Below are positions 10,149 to 19,100 of a stretch of 64,000 bases of DNA, in pieces. Every line of letters starts with the position of its first letter. Within the stretch, counting starts at the first letter, position 1. Origin of the DNA: Gemmataceae bacterium (GTDB lineage Bacteria > Planctomycetota > Planctomycetia > Gemmatales > Gemmataceae); assembly GCA_025055795.1 (NCBI GenBank), contig JANWVV010000015.1:16031-80030 (forward strand), given 5' to 3'. The position numbers and the translations under genes are program-made. Under the pieces are notes generated by a model. The model was not told where the DNA came from. It saw only the letters and a program-made list of their open reading frames with translations, and did not search any database.

Positions 10149-11630
10149 ATGCATCCGCGTTTGGAACGTTTGCAGAGCTTAACCCGGCGGCACTTTTTAG
10201 GCCGTGGCTCACTAGGTCTGGGAGCGTTGGCTCTGGCGGAAATCAGCGGTAGTTGGGTTGAGGCCGGTCCGTCGGATGGTGTATCATCCGGACCGTCAAC
10301 GGCTGCTAGTGGCAACCCGCTGACGCCTAAGGCACCGCATTTTGCGCCTAAAGCCAAACGGGTGATTTATCTGCACATGTCAGGGGCGCCACCCCACTTG
10401 GATCTGCTCGACTACAAACCGGAACTAGTCAAACATGACGGCAAGGACTGCCCTGAGGAATATATCCGCGGCAAACGGTTTGCGTTCACCTCAGGTGTGC
10501 CGAAGCTGCTAGGGACACGCCAGAACTTCCGACGCGTGGGCCGGGCCGGCATTTGGATGTCGGATGCCATCCGACCGTTGCATGCGGTGGCCGATGAGGT
10601 GACCGTTATCCTGTCGATGACCACGGACGAGTTCAACCACGCACCGGCCGAGTTGCTCCTGTTTACCGGTTTTGCTCGCCAGGGCCGACCGAGCTTCGGC
10701 TCGTGGGTCTGTTATGGATTGGGTAGCGAATCGCAGAACCTGCCCGGCTTTATCGTGCTTATATCCAGCGGTTCGCAACCTAGTGGTGGTCAGAGTTGCT
10801 GGGGCAGCGGTTTTCTGCCCAGTGTCTTCCAGGGAGTGCAATGTCGCAGTAAGGGCGAACCGGTTTTGTACTTGACTGATCCCCCCGGCCTGGACCGGAC
10901 GACCCGCCGTCTGGGCCTGGACGCCCTCCGCGACCTGAACACCCTGCAGCACCAGGAACTGGGGCATCCCGAAACGGCCACACGCATCGCCCAGTATGAA
11001 CTGGCCTTCCGCATGCAACTAGCCGCTAGCGAGGCCATGGACATCTCTCGCGAGCCTGCCAAGGTGTTGGAGGCCTACGGGGCCGTGCCCGGGGCCGGCA
11101 CCTTCGCCAACAACTGTCTGCTGGCCCGGCGACTGGCCGAACGCGGTGTCCGCTTCATCCAGCTTTTCGATTGGGGCTGGGATTTCCATGGCACTGGCCC
11201 CAACGAAGATATCCGCGATGGCCTGATCCGCAAAGGTACTGTTACCGCCAAGGCGGTGGCCGCCCTTATTCAAGACTTGAAAGCTCGCGGTATGCTCGAG
11301 GAAACACTGGTCATCTGGGGGGGCGAATTCGGACGTACGCCGTTCCGGGAAGGACGGACCTCCCAAAGCGCGTTGCTCGGTCGCGACCACTACCCGGATT
11401 GTTTTTCCCTGATGCTCTGTGGCGGCGGCATCAAGGCTGGTTACGTCCACGGTGCTAGCGACGATCTGGGCTTCCGCGTCGCCCGCGACAAAGTACACGT
11501 CCATGACCTGCAAGCCACCTTGCTTCACTGCCTCGGCCTGGATCATACCCGTCTCACCTTCCGTTTCCAAGGACGCGATTACCGTCTGACCGACGTTCAT
11601 GGCCAGGTAGTCCGTGAAATACTCGCTTGA
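10149..11630 (+). CDS. DUF1501 family protein, Tat-exported
   Basis: The N-terminus has a twin-arginine signal (RRHFLGRGSLGLGALAL at about residues 14-30). The rest is a DUF1501 domain, an alkaline-phosphatase/sulfatase-like fold. Typical elements are 'YLHMSGAPPHLDLLDYKP' near residue 80, 'FIQLFDWGWDFHG' near 340 and 'VIWGGEFGRTP' near 390, with a conserved 'GRDHYPDCFSLMLCGGGIK' segment. At 493 residues it is normal for the family. It follows the PSD1 gene in the same direction, the usual planctomycetal pairing, suggesting that the two exported proteins act together. The substrate is unknown. Confidence 0.92.
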   Translation: MHPRLERLQSLTRRHFLGRGSLGLGALALAEISGSWVEAGPSDGVSSGPSTAASGNPLTPKAPHFAPKAKRVIYLHMSGAPPHLDLLDYKPELVKHDGKDCPEEYIRGKRFAFTSGVPKLLGTRQNFRRVGRAGIWMSDAIRPLHAVADEVTVILSMTTDEFNHAPAELLLFTGFARQGRPSFGSWVCYGLGSESQNLPGFIVLISSGSQPSGGQSCWGSGFLPSVFQGVQCRSKGEPVLYLTDPPGLDRTTRRLGLDALRDLNTLQHQELGHPETATRIAQYELAFRMQLAASEAMDISREPAKVLEAYGAVPGAGTFANNCLLARRLAERGVRFIQLFDWGWDFHGTGPNEDIRDGLIRKGTVTAKAVAALIQDLKARGMLEETLVIWGGEFGRTPFREGRTSQSALLGRDHYPDCFSLMLCGGGIKAGYVHGASDDLGFRVARDKVHVHDLQATLLHCLGLDHTRLTFRFQGRDYRLTDVHGQVVREILA

Positions 11631-12082
11631 CAGTTACAGGGTTTTACTACCCCTCGACGCAAACAGTCGTGCCGATGGCTAGCACAACCACGCTCAACGG
11701 GGGAACCCAGCTCCACAAACCGGGCCGGTACAGGTAAGTGAGTCCCTCTTTTCCCGATTGCCGAAGCCCTTGGTTTTTTCCGTATAGCTAAAACTATGAG
11801 GCCGTCGGAGGCATTTACGCCTTTGTGGACTTGCTGTTGTGTTTTCTGAGTCGACAACGGTGGACTTTGTACCTGTTTAAGGATGACGTTCGGTAATCAC
11901 AGAGTCCCAACGCTCTTGCTACAGCGTATTGCTGAAAAAATTTACGGTCGCCCTCCCCAGGGGAGAGGATAGCTGTCAAAATAGTGATTAGACGGCCTGG
12001 ACTTTACGGGTAATTCCTTGTTGGACTGACTAGTTGGCGGCGTAACGGGTAGTGTCTGGCTTTTGTCCCGGGAGTGAAGGGT
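11631..12082. other. Intergenic region, no gene recognised
   Basis: These 452 bases lie between the DUF1501 gene and the Gfo/Idh/MocA gene. No supported coding frame, RNA gene or repeat is visible. The promoter for the downstream gene probably lies here but no clear -35/-10 pair was identified. Confidence 0.45.
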
Positions 12083-13840
12083 ATGGCTTTGGATCTGACC
12101 CCCGAGCAGAAGGCAATCGGCAGAGCAAACTTCGAGCAAGCAGCGGGTGACCTGGCCCGCGAGGGGAAAATGACCACCATGGTCGTCGGTGGTTCGCCGG
12201 TGGATCCTAGCCACCCGGATCGCCGCGACTTTCTTAAAGCGGGTTTGGCGGCCGGTGCCGTTGTGCCTGTCTCCGCCGCTGTTTACTTCGGCTATCACTC
12301 CTGGAAGGGGAACAAAGCAGTCCGGACTGCCTTGATTGGTTGCGGTGATGAGGGCGGTGTGCTGGTGGGGGACCACAATCCGGAATTCAATGAAATCGTG
12401 GCCGTGTGTGACATCCGCCCGTCGAATCTCAAGCGCATTTTCGAGGGCGAAGAGCGTGGTCCGCGCAAGGGCCTCCGTCGCGTCTACGGCACCGACGCCG
12501 CACGCCAGATCCGCACTTACGACAGTGTCGATGCCTTGCTGGCCGACAAAGCCAAGCTTGGTCTGGAAGCGGTCATTATCGCCACGCCGTTGAATACCCA
12601 CGACATATTGACCCGCAAATGCTTCGAGGCCGGGCTGCACGTGCTATGCGAAAAGCTGATGGCCCGCGACATCGCCCGCTGCAAGGCGATGATCCGAGCA
12701 GCCAAGGAAAAGGGTCTATTGCTAGCCATCGGGCATCAGCGGCACTACAGCACCTTGTATGCCCAGGCGATTGAAGTCATTCACAACGGCGTCCTGGGCG
12801 ACATCCGGCATATCCGTGCTCTGTGGCACCGGAACAACTCCTGGCCGTACAACCCATCAGCCAAGGAACGAGCCAGCTTCGCCACCGGCAAGGATCTCGA
12901 TGGCGTACCGTTCGACGTGCCCTACTATCGCGATGGCTGGTACAAACCCATTCTGCAAGAGGATGCCGAAGTATTCCTGCAAGATCCCAAAAAACTGACC
13001 GACGCCGGTTTCAGCACCATTCGGGAACTGGTCCGCTGGCGGTTGTATGAAAAGACCGGTGGGGGTCTGATGGCCGAGCTGGGTAGTCACCAACTCGACG
13101 CTGCCTCAATCATCCTGGGACATGTTCATCCTCTGGCTGTCCAGGGCGTGGGCGGTAAATTCTTCTACCGTCCAGGCCGTAATGACCGCGAAAGTGACGA
13201 TGCCGTTTTTGTTACCTATGAGTTCCCTGGACCCAATCACCCCAAAGCGGGCAGAGGCGGCAACGACCCCGACGACATCGTCATCGTTACTTATTCCTCC
13301 TTCAACACCAACAGTTTCGAGAAGTATGGCGAATGTATCATGGGCAGCCGGGGCACCATGATTATCGAGGAGGAACGCGAGGTTTACCTTTTCAAGGAAC
13401 CCGAACCGGGCAAGGCGGGAAGCGGCGGACGTGAAACCCGTCTGGTGGTTACCAACTCTGGCAAAGGCCCCGTCCTGGAGGCTACCAGTACCTGGGGCGG
13501 TGGCGGCGGAGCTGCCATTTCCAAATCGGCTAGTGCACCTGCCTGGGATAGCGCTGTTCGTGGCTACCGGACGGAGATGGAACACTTCGCCTATTGCGTC
13601 CGTCGTTGGCAGGAGATGAAACAACCCGTCAATTACGACAAAGACAGCAATGGACGCCTCAAATACGCCGACATCCTGCCCCGCTGTCACGGCGAAGTGG
13701 CCTTGGCCGACGCTATTGTCGCCCTGACGGCCAATCTGGCCATGGCCAACCGCCAACGCATCGTCTTCGAGGACGACTGGTTCGATGCCGACAAACTCTC
13801 AGCCACACCCGAAGCCCGCTATGCCCGTGTCCGCGCCTGA
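12083..13840 (+). CDS. Gfo/Idh/MocA family oxidoreductase, Tat-exported
   Basis: The N-terminal 45 residues are an odd extension, then a twin-arginine-like signal (RRDFLKAGLAAGAVVP). The Rossmann NAD(P)-binding domain follows ('TALIGCGDEGGVLVGDHN'), then 'VIIATPLNTHD' and the family lysine motif. That motif reads CEKL here instead of the usual EKP; the lysine is kept. The C-terminal part is the GFO/IDH/MocA alpha-beta domain with 'GGGLMAELGSHQLDAAS'. Family members oxidise or reduce sugars and cyclitols; exported ones are abundant in planctomycetes and their substrates are mostly unknown. An in-frame GTG lies at 12074, but ATG 12083, about 8 bases after GGGAG, is preferred. The length of about 585 residues is longer than the typical 350-450 because of the extension and loops. 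Confidence 0.85.
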   Translation: MALDLTPEQKAIGRANFEQAAGDLAREGKMTTMVVGGSPVDPSHPDRRDFLKAGLAAGAVVPVSAAVYFGYHSWKGNKAVRTALIGCGDEGGVLVGDHNPEFNEIVAVCDIRPSNLKRIFEGEERGPRKGLRRVYGTDAARQIRTYDSVDALLADKAKLGLEAVIIATPLNTHDILTRKCFEAGLHVLCEKLMARDIARCKAMIRAAKEKGLLLAIGHQRHYSTLYAQAIEVIHNGVLGDIRHIRALWHRNNSWPYNPSAKERASFATGKDLDGVPFDVPYYRDGWYKPILQEDAEVFLQDPKKLTDAGFSTIRELVRWRLYEKTGGGLMAELGSHQLDAASIILGHVHPLAVQGVGGKFFYRPGRNDRESDDAVFVTYEFPGPNHPKAGRGGNDPDDIVIVTYSSFNTNSFEKYGECIMGSRGTMIIEEEREVYLFKEPEPGKAGSGGRETRLVVTNSGKGPVLEATSTWGGGGGAAISKSASAPAWDSAVRGYRTEMEHFAYCVRRWQEMKQPVNYDKDSNGRLKYADILPRCHGEVALADAIVALTANLAMANRQRIVFEDDWFDADKLSATPEARYARVRA

Positions 13841-14105
13841 TCCCTTACCAACCGGAGTGGAAAACCTGACTTCTTTAAGCACAATCTAGTCAGGTGTTCA
13901 CTCCAGTCCGTGTCTGACGCAACTCATCTGCTGTCAGTGCCTTGCTCAAGACCCCTCATTCCACTCCTTCTTCACCATGTAGCCCCTCGGGGCTAATGGT
14001 GTACGGATATTTACCGCATATCGGGGTTTGGTAATGTGCATTGCACACATTACTGCTAGCGACCATCTTTGCGGCCACCTCGAGGAGGAGTCGAAAGGGA
14101 GGAGC

Positions 14106-14132
14106 ATGAATGAAGCGAAAGAGGCAAGGTGA
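14106..14132 (+). CDS. Possible 8-codon leader ORF coupled to pfaD
   Basis: A strong purine-rich ribosome-binding site (GGGAGGAG) sits just before ATG 14106, which opens an 8-codon frame (MNEAKEAR). Its stop TGA at 14130-14132 overlaps the GTG start used here for pfaD (14129) in a GTGA arrangement typical of translational coupling. It could be a leader cistron, or the real pfaD start may lie further in and this may be coincidence. Confidence 0.3.
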   Translation: MNEAKEAR

Positions 14133-15871
14133 GGACATGTTCTATTGACGGACGAATGGTTATTTGTACGCCTAGGGTAGTGCAGGGGGAATTGGCCAAG
14201 ACGAAGGGTCTGGTGGCAATGCAGGATGTTTCAGCTAAGTCAGCAAGTTGGTGGTTGGCGGAAGGGGGCGGCGGCTGTATCTGGTCGGCGGCGGGGATAC
14301 GGGTAGCGTTAGGTGACTTGAGTCGGGAGGTGATAATCGTTCGTGACGAAACAGGTCGATGTGGAATAGCGCGGGGGGGACGGGTAATCGGGAACACGGA
14401 GCAACCACAGGTCGATTGTCTGGCGGTCATCGGGGTTTTAGCTCCTTTGGAACCCTGGCGGCTCGGTCACCCCGCTTTCAGAAACACCTTCGGGGTTCGC
14501 TATGCCTACATGACAGGGGCAATGGCCAATGGTATTGCCTCGGTGGAATTAGTGCAGGCAGCAAGTCAGGCAGGCTTTCTGGGTAGCTTTGGGGCTGCTG
14601 GTCTATCCTTGGAGCGGATAGAGGCCGCCGTTGAACGTCTTCAAAGGGAGGAGCGCCCCTTTTGTGTCAATCTGATCCACAGTCCGCAGGAACCCGCTTG
14701 GGAGTGGGGGGTTGCAGAGCTTCTGGTTCGCCGGGGTGTGCGTTGCGTTGAGGCCAGTGCCTTCCTTGAACTGACGCCTGCCATTGTGTGGTACGCCGCT
14801 AAGGGGAACGGTCAACACCGGGTCATTGCCAAGGTGTCTCGGGAGGAGGTCGCCCGCCAGTTTCTCAGCCCGCCGCCGGATGGTATCCTGGGCGAGCTGG
14901 TCAGCAGTGGACGCCTCAGCGAGGCGGAAGCCCAGCAGGCGGCTCGCCGACCCGTGGCCACGGCCATTACGGTGGAAGCCGATTCGGGCGGACACACGGA
15001 CAATCGCCCCGCACTGGCTCTGTTCCCCGTCATCGCCAAGCTCGCCGATCAACAGCAGCGGCAACAGCGATATCCTGAACGTGTCCTGGTAGGCTTAGGG
15101 GGGGGTATTGCCACGCCGGAGGCGGTAGCAGCCGCCTGGGCCATGGGGGCCGATTACGTCGTAACCGGCAGCGTCAACCAGGCTTGCGTGGAAGCAGGCA
15201 CCTCCGAAGCCGTGCGTACCATGTTGGCACAAGCCGGTATCGCCGACATGACAATGGCACCGGCTGCCGACATGTTTGAAATGGGGGTGAAGGTCCAGGT
15301 ACTTAAACGCGGCACACTTTTTGCTATGCGGGCTCAGCGCCTCTACGAGCTATACCGCAACTATGACAGTTGGGACAATATACCTGCATCGGAACGGCAC
15401 TGGGTGGAACAAACTTGCTTCCGTCAGTCTTTTGCGGCTGTCTGGCAGGAGGTGGAGGCGTATTGGCAGCGCCGGGATCCGGAGCAACTAGTGCGGGCCC
15501 AACGGGAACCCAAACATCGCCTGGCCTTGGCTTTCCGCTGGTATTTGGGCATGTCCAGCCGATGGGCCAATCGAGGAGAACGCGGTCGCGAACTGGACTA
15601 TCAAGTGTGGTGTGGACCAGGCCTGGGGGCTTTCAACTGCTGGGTCCGGGGCACGGCTTTGGCCGCTCCGGCGGCCCGGACCGTGGCGGCCGTCGGCTGG
15701 AACCTGTTGTATGGCTCCTGTATCATGTTGCGACGCTTGCAGTTGCGTCTGTGGGGCATTCCCTGGTCCGACGAATGCTTCCCCCGCGGCCCCTGGCCGG
15801 TCGAACAACTGCAGCGATGGTTCGATACCCCCGAGCGTGTCTACAAATGCGAAGAGCCTGCTCTGCAGTAA
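14129..15871 (+). CDS. pfaD: PfaD-type enoyl reductase of PUFA synthase
   Basis: PfaD is the stand-alone FMN/NADPH enoyl reductase that acts in trans on the PUFA synthase. It belongs to the nitropropane-dioxygenase-like TIM-barrel group. Diagnostic segments are 'GVRYAYMTGAMANGIAS' and 'GFLGSFGAAGLSLE' in the first third, the phosphate-binding 'VLVGLGGGIATPEAVAAAWAMGADYVVTGSVNQ' region (about 320-352), then 'DMTMAPAADMFEMGVKVQVLKRG' and the PfaD-specific C-terminal half with 'LYELYRNY'. At 580 residues it is a normal length. The start is uncertain: GTG 14129 is coupled to a mini-ORF, while ATG 14156 and ATG 14219 are alternatives. It is the first gene of the pfa-ole locus and lies 274 bases before pfaA. 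Confidence 0.93.
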   Translation: MRTCSIDGRMVICTPRVVQGELAKTKGLVAMQDVSAKSASWWLAEGGGGCIWSAAGIRVALGDLSREVIIVRDETGRCGIARGGRVIGNTEQPQVDCLAVIGVLAPLEPWRLGHPAFRNTFGVRYAYMTGAMANGIASVELVQAASQAGFLGSFGAAGLSLERIEAAVERLQREERPFCVNLIHSPQEPAWEWGVAELLVRRGVRCVEASAFLELTPAIVWYAAKGNGQHRVIAKVSREEVARQFLSPPPDGILGELVSSGRLSEAEAQQAARRPVATAITVEADSGGHTDNRPALALFPVIAKLADQQQRQQRYPERVLVGLGGGIATPEAVAAAWAMGADYVVTGSVNQACVEAGTSEAVRTMLAQAGIADMTMAPAADMFEMGVKVQVLKRGTLFAMRAQRLYELYRNYDSWDNIPASERHWVEQTCFRQSFAAVWQEVEAYWQRRDPEQLVRAQREPKHRLALAFRWYLGMSSRWANRGERGRELDYQVWCGPGLGAFNCWVRGTALAAPAARTVAAVGWNLLYGSCIMLRRLQLRLWGIPWSDECFPRGPWPVEQLQRWFDTPERVYKCEEPALQ

Positions 15872-15920
15872 TAACACAAGGTGGCCACGACAATTAACGC
15901 AATCAATAAGGAGTAGCAAG

Positions 15921-15950
15921 ATGGTCAATACCAGGGATGAGTGGATATAG
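15921..15950 (+). CDS. Possible 9-codon ORF (MVNTRDEWI) between pfaD and pfaA
   Basis: ATG 15921 has a near-ideal ribosome-binding site (AAGGAG, 7 bases before) and opens a 9-codon frame ending at TAG 15950. The peptide resembles the N-terminal 'VDTSDEWI' signature of FabH-type (KAS III) ketosynthases, but nothing after the stop continues that similarity. It may be a leader peptide, a relic of a deleted gene, or chance. Confidence 0.22.
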   Translation: MVNTRDEWI

Positions 15951-16145
15951 CAGACCATGGTCATCCCTCAACTACAAGCTCACAGAGCGTGACTCTGACA
16001 CTCGAGGAGATGACTACCTATCGTAGTAGCGAAATCGGCTTGACTGCTCGCGGAATTGCGAATCGGCCGGCCGATCGATCGGCAAAGCTGGACAAGCGGA
16101 TGACGTGCCGAATCATAACAGGGTAAAGGTGAAGGCAGACGGACC

Positions 16146-19100
16146 ATGCCAGAAGAGGGAACACCACAGACGAGCCAGCCATTAGCAGTGGTGGGCATCG
16201 GCTGCCTGTTTCCTGGGCGTAGCCAAGGGGCAGGCTGGTATTGGGCCACGATCAAGCGGGGGATCGATTGCGTTCGCGAGGTGCCCGCGGAGCGTTGGTC
16301 GGTCGCCGACCTGAGCGAATATTACGCTGCGGACCCCAAAGCCCCAGACCGGACCTATGCCCGCCGGGGTGCATTCCTGGAAGCAGTCGAATTCGACCCT
16401 CTAGCCTTCGGCATCGCCCCGCGAGACCTGGAAGCAACCGATAGCACACAACTTCTGGCCCTAGTCGCGGCACAACAAGCGTTGGCTGATGCAGGCATAA
16501 CGATATTGGATGAGCGTTCGCAGGTCCGCAAAGGAGAGGCAAGCAAGGCAGCGATCGCCGCTGAGTCGAGGAATCGTAGAGTTGCCCGAGAGCGGGTGGC
16601 TGTCATTCTGGGAGTGACCGGTCCGCAGGAACTGGTTATTCCGTTGGGGGCCCGTCTGGCCCATCCCCACTGGCGTCGAGGGATGCGGGCCGCTGGCATC
16701 CCCGAAGAGCACATCGAGCGGGCGGTCCAGCGGATTAGCGAACAGTTTGTTAGCTGGCAGGAAAACAGTTTCCCGGGCCTGCTTGGTAACGTTGTGGCCG
16801 GTCGGATCGCCAACCGATTAAACCTGGGGGGCACCAATTGCGTGGTAGACGCCGCCTGCGCCAGTGCCCTGGCAGCGGTAGAAATGGCCGCCTTGGAACT
16901 GGAGACCGGCCGGGCCGACGTGGTCCTCACCGGCGGCTGCGATACCTTCAGTGACATTTTCATGTACATGTGCTTCAGCAAAACGCCCGCTCTTTCCCGC
17001 ACAGGTGATGCCCGCCCGTTCGATGCCGACGGCGATGGTACCATCCTGGGCGAGGGGCTCGGTCTGTTAGTGCTCAAGCGTCTTTCCGATGCCGAAGCAG
17101 CGGGTGATCGTATCTATGCAGTGATCCGCGGTATCGGCAGTAGTAGCGACGGCCGGGGGGCCGCTATTTACGCCCCAAGTGCTGAGGGACAACAGCGTTG
17201 CTTACGTCAGGCTTACGAACGTGCCGGCATATCTCCAGCAACAGTGGAACTGGTAGAGGCCCATGGCACGGGTACCAAAGTCGGTGATGCGACCGAAGCC
17301 CAGGCCCTGATCAGCGTCTACGAGGCCGCTGCGGAACAGCACCAGCGGCGTCCCTGGTGCGCTTTGGGCAGTGTCAAGTCGCAGATTGGTCACACCAAGG
17401 CCGCCGCCGGGGCTGCCTCCTTGATCAAAGCAGTGCTGGCCTTGTATCACAAGGTGCTACCACCTACTTTGAAGGTTCGTCAACCGGTTGAACCGTTACG
17501 CCGCACCGATTGCCCGTTTTACCTGAACACGGTGATTCGCCCTTGGCTGCCTTGCTCCACACATCCCCGCCGAGCCGCTGTCTCGGCTTTCGGTTTTGGA
17601 GGTAGTAACTTCCACGCCGTCCTGGAAGAATACGACTCTCGCAAGGTTGCACCGGATTGGGATGGCCAGGTCGAAATCGTGCCATTGGCTGCCAATAGTC
17701 TGGACAAGCTGCAGGAGATGCTTCAACGCCTCCCCCAGCACGACGACGCTTTGTTTACCGTCGCCGAACAGTTGCGGCAACAGTGGCAACCGACGGCTCC
17801 CTGGCGACTGGTCCTAGTGGTGCATCGCGGCCAGGCCTCACGCTCGGAATGGTTCAACCAGATACTGCAGCAGTTGCCCTATGCTGCACAACAGCGTCGA
17901 CTGAGCCTTACAGAAGGAGCCTATCTCGGTAACGGACCAATCCCAGGCCCATTGGCAGTGCTGTTTCCTGGCCAAGGTTCGCAGTACGTCGCGATGTTGC
18001 GCGAGCTAGTTTGCCTGTTCCCCGAAATGCTGGAAAGTCTGTCCGAGGCCGATGCTGTCTGCGGTGCAGAGGATGGCATCCGTCTGGTCGACCGGCTCTA
18101 TCCGCCACCGGCATTCACTGCAGAAGACCAACAGGCTCAGGTCGCTGCACTACGGGCAACGGAATGGGCTCAACCAGCGTTGGGGGCCGTCTGTTGGGGC
18201 CTGTGGCGTGTGTTGCATGAACGCTTCGGACTGTCGGCCGACGCCTGGGCCGGCCACAGTTACGGCGAACTGGTCGCCTTAGCGGCTGCCGGCTGCTACT
18301 CGGCGGATAGTTTGTGGCATTTGTCCCACCAACGGGGCCGACTTCTAGCTACAGCGGCCCAACGCACCCCCGGCGGCATGCTGGCCGTACGCAGCCGTCG
18401 CGACACTCTTCTGAACTGGCTGTCCCAACAGCGTCTGTCTGTGGTACTGGCCAATCACAATGCCCCGGAACAGCAGGTTCTCTCGGGTCCGAGCACGGAG
18501 ATCAACCTGGCGGCCCACCTGCTCAGCCAGCAGGGGATCGGCTGTGTGCAGCTACCCGTGGCAGGGGCGTTCCACAGCCCTCTAATGGCACCGGCCGTAG
18601 CCCCTTTTCAAGCCGAACTGGCAAAATGTATCGTTACACCCCCCCGCGGTCCCGTCTATGCCAATATCAACGCTACCCCCTATCCGAGGGAGCCGGCGGC
18701 GATTCGCTCCTTACTGGCTGAACAGCTGGTCCGTCCGGTCGCCTTTGTTGAGATGATCCAGAACATGCTCCGCGACGGACTTCGCTGCTTCATCGAGGTC
18801 GGACCCGGCACGGTCCTCACGCGGCTGGTCACCGCCATTACCTCTGCTAGTGGCATCCCCAACGTGTACGCCATGGCCTTAGACTCCTCCAGCGGCAAGG
18901 GGGCCGGTGTGCGCGATCTGGCAATCGCTCTGGCTCAACTGGCTGCTCTAGGTTACTCAGTAGACCTGTCTGCTTGGGAACGGGAAAGCCGTTGCCGGCC
19001 AGTCCAGCGGCAGATCCCCTCCGGCCGTTGGACGGTACCCATCAGTGGTGCCAACTATGTAGCTCCAAAGCCGACGCCATCCAACAATCAACCCCCTGCC

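Noticed and set aside
13106..13756. Minus-strand open frame of 216 codons
   Set aside because: It lies within the Gfo/Idh/MocA gene, whose domain motifs are clear; no similarity on the minus strand.
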